Of a DNA stretch of 64,000 nt, positions 16,682 through 24,454 are shown in pieces. This stretch comes from Pseudomonadota bacterium. GTDB taxonomy: Bacteria > Pseudomonadota > Alphaproteobacteria > Acetobacterales > Acetobacteraceae. The DNA is taken from NCBI GenBank assembly GCA_021847995.1, contig JAJZNE010000001.1:1-64000 (forward strand), given 5' to 3'. A program made the position numbers and the translations under genes. The notes under the pieces are model-generated. The model did no database searches, was not told the DNA's origin, and saw nothing but the letters and a program-made list of their open reading frames with translations. Position 1 is the stretch's first letter. Every line of letters starts with the position of its first letter.

Positions 16682-18502
16682 TCAGCCGGCGGGGAGCCAG
16701 AGCGTCGCGACCGTCCCCTCTCCGGGCGTGCTGGCGAGGTCGAGCCTGCCGCCGGCACGCTGCGCGAAGCCTCGTGCCATCGCCAGCCCGAGTCCGGTGC
16801 CCCTGCCGGGCGGCTTGGTGGTGAAGAAGGCCTCTCCCGCCTGCGCCAGCGTCGCCGCGTCCATGCCGAGGCCGGTATCGATCACGTCGAGCCGCAGCCA
16901 GGCAGCCTCGGCACGCGGCCCCTCCGACGGCGGCGGGGCGACGGCGGCGCGGATCACGACCTCGCCGCCATCCGGCATGGCATCGCGGGCGTTGACAGCG
17001 AGGTTGATCACCACCGTCTCGAACTCCGCCCGGTTGCAGGCGAGCGGCGGCAGCCCTTCGGGCGGCAGATGCAGGCGCACGGCGTGGGAGCCGCCGAATG
17101 TCCGGTCCAGCAGGTCGGCGGCGCTGCGCAGGCAATCTGCCGGTGCGAAGGTGGGCGCCGCCGGCACAAGCCCGTCGTCGCGGCGGGCGAAGTCGAGCAT
17201 GCGGCGGGTAAGCGCGACGCCACGGCCGGACACCTTCAGCAGCGTCGCTGCCGTTTCGCGCACTGCTTTGGGATTGTCGGCAATGCGTTGCAGGGTTTCG
17301 GCACCCATCAGCAGCGCCTGCAACAGATTGTTGAAGTCATGGGCGACGCCGGCGGCAAGCTGGCCGAGGGCGGCGGTCTTTTCGACCTGGCGCAACCGGC
17401 TCTCCAGCGCGCTGCGTTCGATCAGCGCGGTATGCGCCGCCTCGGCCGCCGCGGCGAGTTCCCGCAGCCGCGCCTGCTCGCTCGCGGCCGCGCGTTGCAC
17501 GCGCGCGCGCAATGCGGCCAGCAGCAGCATGGCCGCCGCCGCGCCGAGCGTCGGAAACGCCATCATGGCGAGCCAGCGCTGCCACAGCAGCGCCGGGTCG
17601 CACGCCTCGACCAGAAGAAGCTGCCAGTCGCCGATTCGCTGCACCACCGTCAGATGCTGCGCGAAGGGCAGGAAGCCGGAGGCGATCACGCGCGGTGCGG
17701 CGCTGGGGGCAGCGCCCAGCGCCGGCAGCCAGGCCGCCGGCAGGGCGATGCGGCCCGCGCCGCCGGCGGCGACCGCAACGGGGAAGCGCGCCAGCACCGC
17801 CCCGTCGTCGCGCACCAGCATCAGGTTGGTGCGCGGGCTGGCGGCGACGGCGGCGAAGATGCGCTCGAACACCGCCGGCGCGAAGCCGGCGACGACGGTG
17901 CCGCCATCCGCCATGCCCGATGCGGGGACGCGCGGGCGCGAAAGATGGACCTGCGGACGGCCATCGACACGGCTGAACACGGGGACCGAGATGAAGCTGC
18001 GCCGTTGTGCCGTGCCGGCGGGAAAGGCCGCCACGAAATCGCGGTCGGAGAGATCGACATCGACCGGCGGCCGATCGCTCTCGGTCGCCAGGGCGATGTG
18101 CCCGTCGGGCGAGGTCAGGCCGAATGTCTCAATTGTGCGTGAGGCGGTGACCAGGGCGCGGGCGAAAGCGAGCACCTCGGGATCGGTCCGGATGGTCTGC
18201 CAGTCGAGGTCGCGCACGCGCGCGTTCAGCGCTGCCAGCATGACCTGCTGGATTTCCAGCGTGTCCATCACCTGATCGGCGAGCAGCGCGCCGGTGCGGC
18301 GCATGTCGGAGAGAAACAACTGCCGCGTCGCGTCGAGCGACCACACCCCGGCCGCCAGCAGCGCGATCACCGGCAGCGCCAGCGTCCACCCGGCGTAGCG
18401 CCGCCGCAGCAGCGACATATCGGCGCGCACGGACGCCGGCAGCACGCCCGGGGCGGCGAACGACTCGGCAACGGAGATGCTTGCTTCGGCCCGCTCCTGC
18501 AT
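16682..18502 (-). CDS. Membrane sensor histidine kinase, orphan
   Basis: Histidine kinase of 606 residues. A membrane helix near residues 38-56 and another around 305-325 flank a periplasmic sensor of about 240 residues, probably of the double-Cache type. A coiled coil leads to the phosphoacceptor site AAGVAHDFNNLLQ, then N box (INLAVNARDAMP), G1 (DTGLGMD) and G2 (GTGLGLAM). The HDFNNLL form is typical of the HWE-unlike, HisKA family seen in many alphaproteobacteria. The start at 18502 has AGGA five to nine bases upstream. No response regulator is adjacent, so its partner is unknown. Confidence 0.88.
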   Translation of the reverse strand: MQERAEASISVAESFAAPGVLPASVRADMSLLRRRYAGWTLALPVIALLAAGVWSLDATRQLFLSDMRRTGALLADQVMDTLEIQQVMLAALNARVRDLDWQTIRTDPEVLAFARALVTASRTIETFGLTSPDGHIALATESDRPPVDVDLSDRDFVAAFPAGTAQRRSFISVPVFSRVDGRPQVHLSRPRVPASGMADGGTVVAGFAPAVFERIFAAVAASPRTNLMLVRDDGAVLARFPVAVAAGGAGRIALPAAWLPALGAAPSAAPRVIASGFLPFAQHLTVVQRIGDWQLLLVEACDPALLWQRWLAMMAFPTLGAAAAMLLLAALRARVQRAAASEQARLRELAAAAEAAHTALIERSALESRLRQVEKTAALGQLAAGVAHDFNNLLQALLMGAETLQRIADNPKAVRETAATLLKVSGRGVALTRRMLDFARRDDGLVPAAPTFAPADCLRSAADLLDRTFGGSHAVRLHLPPEGLPPLACNRAEFETVVINLAVNARDAMPDGGEVVIRAAVAPPPSEGPRAEAAWLRLDVIDTGLGMDAATLAQAGEAFFTTKPPGRGTGLGLAMARGFAQRAGGRLDLASTPGEGTVATLWLPAG

Positions 18503-18963
18503 CCTTGTCCTGACGCAACGATGTCCGTGACCAGTGTAGCGTGCCCGAACGGATCAGGCACGCCCATTCAGCGGTTCGCAAGTGGGCTGATCCTGCGGGG
18601 AAGGCTCGGACCGAGCGCCGGGCGAGAACAAAGCGACGGCCCGGCGCTGGGCGCCGGGCCGGGGCGGACAGGCCGCCGAGGTGGGCGCGCCCGCACATGC
18701 GGGGCGCCAGGGGGGAAACCGGAAGGCTGCCAGCACGGGTCGGCTCACTCCGACGGCCCGCGCTGCACGGCTTCAACCCCGCTTGGCGGATCCGGTTCCC
18801 GCCGCCGTCTCACGATCGCGCTGCACTGCGATCCCCCGCCGGGTGCGATTACGAGATCGTGATCCGGCTAGACGGCCTTGTCACAAATACTGGATTGCCA
18901 TTTCCTACGAAACGACCTTACCAATCGAGTCAGCGAAAGTACTTCAGTGGGGGAACTCATAAA
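18503..18963. other. Long gene-free divergent region with a stem-loop and AT-rich end
   Basis: 461 bases between the divergent sensor kinase and RTX genes. No ORF here has family features. Positions 18638-18646 and 18652-18660 form a perfect 9-bp GC stem with a 5-base loop. The last 90 bases turn clearly AT-richer than the surroundings and contain TTGTCA (18878-18883), a possible -35 element, ahead of the RTX start; no convincing -10 was found. Probably carries the promoters of both genes and an untranslated leader. Confidence 0.5.
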
Positions 18964-20166
18964 ATGCCGATTCTCACTGTTACCGGAGTAGGCGGATCGA
19001 TTGTCGATGTAAACATAGGAACATCGCAAAACGCTTCCGTTGCCGCCAAGATACTTGGAATGATCACAAATCAAGTGTTCGATGGCAACCTGACCCCGTT
19101 TGCATATGACGGCATCGGTCCGCTCGATGCCCCGTCCACGCCATCCTACCTGCTCGTCACCGGTCCGGGCGCCACCTCCCTGCCGGCAAACGTGCAGGAC
19201 GTGGTGGATGTCGCGAAGGGCCCGGTGCTGTTGCAGGGCGGCGCGGCGTCGATGCAGAGCGTGGTGAGCGATGCGCCGATCACCTACTTCGCCGACAGCG
19301 GCGCCGGCACTGTGGTCGCAAGCGGCGGCGACAGCACGCTGATCACCCAACTGACCGGCGGCGGCAACCATCTGTTCCTGACCGATGGCGGCAACAACCG
19401 CATCCTCGCGTTTTCCGGCAACGACAGCATCTATGCCGGGCCGGGTAGGAACAGCATCGTTCTCGGTTCCGGCAATGACCTCGCCGTCGTCACCGGGCAG
19501 GACAGCATCGTCGCCGGCAGCGGCAATGATACCGTGGATGTGCTGAGCGGCTCGGCCGCGGTGCAGGGCGGCAAGGGCACGCTGCTGTTCGCCAACGGCG
19601 ACGGCAGTTCCACCGTGTTTGCCGGCCAGGGGTCGGATACCATCACCGGCGGCAACGGCGGCGGCGTCTATCATGGCGGCTCGGCCGGCAACAACCTGCT
19701 GATCGGCGGGCTTGCCGCGACGACGCTGTTCGGCGGTGGCGGCAGCGACACGCTGATCGCGGAGGGCGGCGCCAACGACAAGCTGATCGCCGGCCCGGGC
19801 AACGAGACGCTGCTCGGCGCAGGCTACGGCAACGATACCTTCGTCGGCGGCACCGGTGCCGATTCGATGATGGGCGGATTCGGCAGCAACACCTTCGTGC
19901 TCGGCGCCGGCGGTGGCACCATCACCGGCGGCTTCGCCGGCAACGTCTATGAATTCATCGACGACAAGTCGCACGGCAATTTCGTCGTCACCGACTTCAC
20001 GCAGGGCACCGACAAGATCAAGCTGGTCGGCGAGGGGCACGACGCGATCGAAAAGGCGCTGGACAGCCAGGTTCAGGCCGGCGGCAACGTCACCATCAAT
20101 CTCGGCGACAACACCAGGGTCACGTTCCTCGATGTGACCAAGCTCGACCGCAGTTCCTTCTCCTGA
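18964..20166 (+). CDS. RTX-like calcium-binding repeat protein
   Basis: Predicted secreted protein of 400 residues. From about residue 140 it carries degenerate glycine/aspartate nonapeptide repeats (GSGNDLAVV, GSGNDTVDV, GGGGSDTLIA, GYGNDTFVGG, GTGADSMMGG) that form a calcium-binding beta roll, ending in a DFTQGTDKIKL-type cap typical of type I secretion substrates. There is no N-terminal signal peptide, consistent with a C-terminal secretion signal. No ABC exporter genes lie nearby. The ATG at 18964 has GGGGGA about 12 bases upstream; the frame before it is noncoding. The N-terminal 130 residues have no recognised domain. Confidence 0.83.
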   Translation: MPILTVTGVGGSIVDVNIGTSQNASVAAKILGMITNQVFDGNLTPFAYDGIGPLDAPSTPSYLLVTGPGATSLPANVQDVVDVAKGPVLLQGGAASMQSVVSDAPITYFADSGAGTVVASGGDSTLITQLTGGGNHLFLTDGGNNRILAFSGNDSIYAGPGRNSIVLGSGNDLAVVTGQDSIVAGSGNDTVDVLSGSAAVQGGKGTLLFANGDGSSTVFAGQGSDTITGGNGGGVYHGGSAGNNLLIGGLAATTLFGGGGSDTLIAEGGANDKLIAGPGNETLLGAGYGNDTFVGGTGADSMMGGFGSNTFVLGAGGGTITGGFAGNVYEFIDDKSHGNFVVTDFTQGTDKIKLVGEGHDAIEKALDSQVQAGGNVTINLGDNTRVTFLDVTKLDRSSFS

Positions 20167-20214
20167 GCGGCGCCGCCGGCGGCAGCGTCGGCGTGCCGTC
20201 GCCCGGGCCGTGGC

Positions 20215-20967
20215 TCACAGCGACGGCGCGCCGAACGTGCCGGCATAGACCACCGGCCCGGTCGGTGCGCCGGTGGGGGAGCCGCCCTTCGGCTCCACGC
20301 TGACCATGAGCTGCGTGCCCGGCGTCGGCGGTGTCGGCAGCACGATGCGCCGTCCCGCTGCGGTCACCACGCCCAGCGAGCGCGGCGCCGTCGCACCCTT
20401 CGGCAGAATCCAGAGTTCCAGGTCGCGCCCGGCCGGCACCGGCACCGGGGCCAGCGCCGTCAGCACCATCGAGCCATCCCGCCGTACCTCGGCGACGAAG
20501 CCGGGGCCGGCGGCGTTCGGCGGCGAGAGGGCCGCCACCTGCTCTGCCGGTTCGTGATGCGGCAGCAACGCCACCGCGGCGAACCCGGCGGCGAGGGCGA
20601 GGGCCGCGACCGTCGCCGCCTGCCACGGCCAGACCCGTCGCGGCGGCGGGGCGCGCAACGGGCGCGGTGGCCGGGCGGGCGGTACCAGGCGTTCCGCCGG
20701 TGCCTGCAGGCCAGCCGGTCCCTCCCCCACTTCTTCGGTCGCCGCCGCGATCCGTGACCACAGCGCGGCGGGCGGCGCCACCGGTGCCACCGTCTCGGCC
20801 AGCGGCGCCAGCCGATGCTCCCACGCCGTGATCGCCCGCGCCAGCGCCGGGTCGGCCGCCGCGCGCAGGCGGACGATGCGCATCTCCGCCGCGTCCAGGG
20901 CGCCGAGGACATATTCGCCGGCCAGCACCTGAATTTCTTCCGGAATATCGCCCGCGGTGCCGCTCAT
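20215..20967 (-). CDS. RskA-like membrane anti-sigma factor
   Basis: Anti-sigma factor of 250 residues. The cytoplasmic N-terminus (EEIQVLAGEYVLGALDAAE) is the typical sigma-binding start of the RskA/anti-sigma-K family; a Pro/Arg-rich linker leads to one membrane helix (about residues 118-140) and a periplasmic domain with LWILPKGA and GTFGAPSL, the RskA C-terminal signature. It would hold the cognate ECF sigma factor inactive until proteolysis. The start MSGTAGD at 20967 overlaps the sigma stop as ATGA. No zinc-binding HxxxCxxC motif is seen, so it is not a ZAS/ChrR type. Confidence 0.87.
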   Translation of the reverse strand: MSGTAGDIPEEIQVLAGEYVLGALDAAEMRIVRLRAAADPALARAITAWEHRLAPLAETVAPVAPPAALWSRIAAATEEVGEGPAGLQAPAERLVPPARPPRPLRAPPPRRVWPWQAATVAALALAAGFAAVALLPHHEPAEQVAALSPPNAAGPGFVAEVRRDGSMVLTALAPVPVPAGRDLELWILPKGATAPRSLGVVTAAGRRIVLPTPPTPGTQLMVSVEPKGGSPTGAPTGPVVYAGTFGAPSL

Positions 20968-21524
20968 GGCGTCCCCTCCAGGCACAGGCGCAGGGTTTGC
21001 AGGCTGCGGCGGATCCAGCTTTTGACGGTGCCGAGAGGCATCCGCACCCGCTCCGCCACCTCGCTGTGCGACAGGCCCTCGACGAAAGCGAGCAGCAGCA
21101 GGCGCCGTCGCTCCGCATCCAACTGGCCGAGGCAGCCGTGCAGCGCCGCCGCCTCGCGGCTGCTGGCGAGGCGATCGAGCGGGTCCGGCGCGTCATCAGC
21201 CGGCTCCGGAAGATCGAGATCGTCCTGCGCAACCTCGCGCCCACGCCGGCGGGCGATATCGAGCGCGCGGTAGCGCACGAGGCTGAGCAGCCACGCCGCC
21301 GGACTGCCCCGCGCCGTCTCGAACCGGTCGGCGTTGCGCCAGACCTGAAGAAAGGCGTCATGCACCGCATCCGCGGCGAGCGGCGTCTGGCGGGTGATGC
21401 GCAACGCCACCGCATAGAGGCGCGGCGCCTCAAGGTCATAAAGGCGTCGGAACGCCGCCCGGTCACCGGCGGCGACGCGGCGCAGCAGGTCCACCAGCGC
21501 GTCGTCCGGCGCCGTGTCAGCCAT
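20964..21524 (-). CDS. ECF RNA polymerase sigma factor (SigK-like)
   Basis: Sigma-70 family extracytoplasmic-function factor of 186 residues. Region 2 includes FRRLYDLEAPRLYAVALRI and the -10-binding DAVHDAFLQVWRN; region 4 carries the helix-turn-helix LSHSEVAERVRMPLGTVKSW. The pairing with an RskA-type anti-sigma factor places it near the ECF19/SigK groups. The start MADTAPDD at 21524 was preferred to the longer frame to 21602, which adds unrelated sequence. It probably transcribes its own operon; the 290-base region up to larC should hold that promoter. Confidence 0.9.
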   Translation of the reverse strand: MADTAPDDALVDLLRRVAAGDRAAFRRLYDLEAPRLYAVALRITRQTPLAADAVHDAFLQVWRNADRFETARGSPAAWLLSLVRYRALDIARRRGREVAQDDLDLPEPADDAPDPLDRLASSREAAALHGCLGQLDAERRRLLLLAFVEGLSHSEVAERVRMPLGTVKSWIRRSLQTLRLCLEGTP

Positions 21525-21814
21525 GAGTCGCAGCCGCCGGCATATCAGCCCTGTCCCGCCGCTCCGCCACCCGTCCTCCCACTCCGCCACCGCGACCGGC
21601 ATGTCATATCACCCTGTTCCGCCGGCCGGAACCCGGCCCGCACCGCGGAAGCAATACGGCCTGCCGACCGTCGCGGATGCGCAGCGTCGCCGTGTCGGCC
21701 GCCGCGCGGATTGCCGGCAGCCGGGGCGGATGCCACACTCCGCCCGTTCGGCGGACCATCGTGGCATGGGCCATCGTGAGGCAACCGCACGCGACGGAGG
21801 CGCCCGCAGGCCCC
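21525..21814. promoter_or_regulatory. Divergent intergenic region, sigma factor / larC
   Basis: 290 bases between the ECF sigma gene (-) and larC (+). ORFs reading through it lack family features. It should contain the sigma operon promoter and the lar promoter, but I could not place a convincing -35/-10 pair for either. No hairpin with a T-run is present. Confidence 0.35.
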
Positions 21815-23008
21815 ATGCGGCATCTGCATCTCGACCCGGTTGGCGGCATCGCCGGCGATATGTTCGTCGCCGCCCTGCTCGATGCCGCCCCCGACCTCAC
21901 CCGGGATTGCCTGCACGCGGCGGAGGCCGTGAGCGGGGCGTCTTGTTCGCTGCACCCGCATCACGACGGTTCGCTGGCCGGTGCGCGCTTCACGGTCGCC
22001 GCCGCCGCGCCGTCCCATGACCATGTCGCCTGGACGGCGATCCGCACCCGTCTGCATGCCGCGCCGCTGCCCGCGGCGGCCCGCGACCATGCGCTCGGCA
22101 TCTTCGCGGCGCTTGCGGCGGCGGAGGCGGCGGTGCACGGGATCGCGCTGGAGGCGGTGACGTTCCACGAAGTCGGCGCCGTCGATTCGATCGCCGATAT
22201 CGTGGCCGCCGCGCTGCTGATCGCGGCGCAGGCCGATGCCGACGGCCCCGCCACCTGGAGCTGCGCGCCGCTGCCGCTCGGCGGCGGGCGGGTGGCGACG
22301 GCGCATGGCACGCTGCCGCTGCCGGCGCCGGCGACCGTGCGGTTGCTGCGCGGCTTTGCCGTGATCGACGACGGGATCGGCGGCGAGCGGGTGACGCCGA
22401 CCGGCGCCGCCGTCCTGCGCCATCTCGGCGCCGACCGTCCGCCACCTGCCGGCCCCCGGCGCCTTGGGGCGAGCGGCATCGGCTTCGGCACGCGCCGCCT
22501 GCCGGGCGTCGCCAACATGCTGCGCGTGCTGGAGACGGAGCCGACGGCGGCGGCGCCCGGCCATCGCGACCTGGCGGTGATCGGCTTCGAGGTCGATGAC
22601 CAGACGGCGGAAGATCTCGCCGCCGGCCTCGAACGCATCCGTGCCGTGCCGGGCGTGCTCGATGCGTTGCAGATGCCGGCGCTCGGCAAGAAGGGACGGA
22701 TGGCGACCCATGTCCAGGTGCTCGCCACACCGGCGGCGCTGGAGGCGGTGGTGGCGGCATGTTTCGCCGAAACGGCGACGATCGGCCTGCGCACCCACCT
22801 CGTCGCCGGCCGCACGCTGGCGCGGCGGACGCGGACGGTCGCGGTGGAGGGACGGACGGTCCGTGTCAAATGCGCCAACCGGCCGGGCGGCGCGACGGCA
22901 AAGGCCGAGGATGACGACGTGCGCCCGATCGGTGGCCATGCCGCGCGGGTCCGTCTGCGCCGCGCCGCCGAGCGGATGGCAGCGGAGGAACCGGCGGGCG
23001 ATGAGTGA
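21815..23008 (+). CDS. larC: LarC, nickel-insertion protein for the nickel-pincer nucleotide
   Basis: DUF111 protein of 397 residues. LarC uses CTP to insert nickel into pyridinium-3,5-bisthiocarboxylic acid mononucleotide, making the NPN cofactor. The N-terminus DPVGGIAGDMFVAALLDA and the FHEVGAVDSIADIVA segment (about residue 115) are diagnostic; the C-terminal ferredoxin-like part includes GLRTHLVAGRTLARR. In some species the gene is split by a programmed frameshift (larC1/larC2); here it is one intact frame. The start at 21815 gives the family N-terminus. It is first in the larC-larE-larB operon, overlapping larE by eight bases. Confidence 0.93.
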   Translation: MRHLHLDPVGGIAGDMFVAALLDAAPDLTRDCLHAAEAVSGASCSLHPHHDGSLAGARFTVAAAAPSHDHVAWTAIRTRLHAAPLPAAARDHALGIFAALAAAEAAVHGIALEAVTFHEVGAVDSIADIVAAALLIAAQADADGPATWSCAPLPLGGGRVATAHGTLPLPAPATVRLLRGFAVIDDGIGGERVTPTGAAVLRHLGADRPPPAGPRRLGASGIGFGTRRLPGVANMLRVLETEPTAAAPGHRDLAVIGFEVDDQTAEDLAAGLERIRAVPGVLDALQMPALGKKGRMATHVQVLATPAALEAVVAACFAETATIGLRTHLVAGRTLARRTRTVAVEGRTVRVKCANRPGGATAKAEDDDVRPIGGHAARVRLRRAAERMAAEEPAGDE

Positions 23009-23789
23009 CCGGCTCGATGCGCTGCTGACGGTGCTGCGCGGTCTCGACCGCGCTGCGGTGGCGGTGAGCGGGGGGGTCGATAGCCTGACGCTGTCCGCTG
23101 CCGCACACGCGGTGCTGGGCGCACGCGCGGTGCTGCATCACGCCGTCTCGCCCGCCGTCCCGCCGGAGGCGACGGCGCGGACGCGCACGCTGGCCGCTTC
23201 CCGTGGCTGGACGCTCCATATCTTCGACGCCGGGGAGTTCGCCGATCCGCGCTATCTTGCCAACCCGGCCGATCGCTGCTTCTTCTGCAAGACCAGCCTC
23301 TATGGCGCGATCGCGGCCCGCACGTCTGACCCGATCCTGTCGGGGACCAATACCGACGACCTTGCCGACTGGCGTCCCGGCCTCAGGGCCGCGGCGGCCC
23401 ACGGCGTGCGGCACCCGTTCGTGGAGGCGGGGATCGACAAGCCGACGGTGCGGCGCCTTGCGGCGCGCCTCGGCCTCGGCACGGTCGCCGATCTGCCGGC
23501 GGCACCCTGCCTGTCGAGCCGGATCGAGACCGGCATCCGTGTCGAGCCGGAGCTGCTGGCGCTGGTCCATCGCGCCGAACGCCTGCTGCATGAACGCCTC
23601 GCCCCGCGCACGGTGCGCGCCCGCCTGCGGGCCGCCGGGCTGGTGATCGAGCTCGATCCCGCGGCGCTCGACCGCGCGGCGGCGGCGGAGGGGGCGTTGC
23701 GGGCGGCGCTGGGGGCGTTGACGACGCTGCCGGTGCGCTTCGCCCCCTACCGCACCGGCAGCGCCTTCCTCCGGTCGGGCGCGCCATGA
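23001..23789 (+). CDS. larE: LarE, sulfur transferase for the nickel-pincer cofactor
   Basis: PP-loop ATP pyrophosphatase of 262 residues that adenylates a carboxylate of the pyridinium dicarboxylate intermediate and adds sulfur. The PP-loop is AVSGGVDSLTL (about residue 20). Three cysteines occur in conserved places: CFFC (about residues 94-97) and APCLSSR (about 169). The three-Cys pattern resembles LarE forms proposed to use an iron-sulfur cluster rather than sacrificing a single cysteine; that is inference. The start ATG overlaps the larC stop and the stop overlaps the larB start, so the three genes are coupled. Confidence 0.92.
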   Translation: MSDRLDALLTVLRGLDRAAVAVSGGVDSLTLSAAAHAVLGARAVLHHAVSPAVPPEATARTRTLAASRGWTLHIFDAGEFADPRYLANPADRCFFCKTSLYGAIAARTSDPILSGTNTDDLADWRPGLRAAAAHGVRHPFVEAGIDKPTVRRLAARLGLGTVADLPAAPCLSSRIETGIRVEPELLALVHRAERLLHERLAPRTVRARLRAAGLVIELDPAALDRAAAAEGALRAALGALTTLPVRFAPYRTGSAFLRSGAP

Positions 23790-24454
23790 GCGATTTCGTG
23801 CTGGATGAGGAGCGGGCGCGGCGCATCGGCCTGCCGGAGGCGGTGTATGCCGCCGGCAAGACGCCGGCGCAGGTTGCCGCCATCATCGCGCGGGCGGAGG
23901 GGCGCGGCGCGCCGCTGCTGCTGACGCGGCTGTCGGCGGAGCGGTTCGCCGAACTGCCGGCGGCGCTGCGGGCGCGGCTCGACCATGATCCGCTGTCGGC
24001 GACGGCGGTGCTGGGCGTGCCGCCGCCGCCCTGCGCCGCGGCGCGGGTCGCGGTGGTGACGGCCGGCACGTCCGACCAGCCGGTCGCCGCCGAGGCAGTC
24101 CGCACGCTGCGCTTTCATGGCGAGGCGGCGCTGACGGTCGCCGATGTCGGCGTTGCCGGGCTGTGGCGGCTGCTCGCGCGCATCGAGGAGCTGCGGGCGA
24201 TGCGGGTGGTGATCGTCGCCGCCGGCATGGACGCCGCCCTGCCGAGCGTGGTGGCAGGTTTGGTCCCCGGCGTCGTGATCGGCCTGCCGACCTCGGTCGG
24301 CTATGGCGTCGCCGCCGGCGGGCAGGCGGCACTGAATGCCCTGCTGGCGAGCTGCGCGCCGGGCCTGGTGGTGGTCAACATCGACAACGGCTACGGCGCG
24401 GCGTGCGCGGCGGTGCGGGCGCTGGGCCTGCGGCCTGCTCAGCCCGCCGCCTGA
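23786..24454 (+). CDS. larB: LarB, pyridinium-3,5-biscarboxylate mononucleotide synthase
   Basis: Carboxylase/hydrolase of 222 residues related to PurE (AIR carboxylase) that converts nicotinate adenine dinucleotide to P2CMN, the first step to the nickel-pincer cofactor. The PurE-like C-terminal domain shows VVTAGTSDQPVAAEA, IVAAGMDAALPSVVAGL and IGLPTSVGYGVAAGG. It is the last gene in the larC-E-B operon and overlaps the convergent cysK gene by 16 bases. No larA (lactate racemase) is found in the window. Confidence 0.92.
   Translation: MSDFVLDEERARRIGLPEAVYAAGKTPAQVAAIIARAEGRGAPLLLTRLSAERFAELPAALRARLDHDPLSATAVLGVPPPPCAAARVAVVTAGTSDQPVAAEAVRTLRFHGEAALTVADVGVAGLWRLLARIEELRAMRVVIVAAGMDAALPSVVAGLVPGVVIGLPTSVGYGVAAGGQAALNALLASCAPGLVVVNIDNGYGAACAAVRALGLRPAQPAA

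Noticed and set aside
13437-17135. Very long minus-strand open frame (over 1200 codons)
   Set aside because: It is antisense to the PEP-CTERM, SapC and subtilase genes, and its translation is Arg/Gly/Ala-rich without domains; high GC leaves such shadow frames open.
18541-18963. N-terminal extension of the RTX gene
   Set aside because: Composition is noncoding, it contains the stem-loop and AT-rich leader, and the ATG at 18964 has its own ribosome site.
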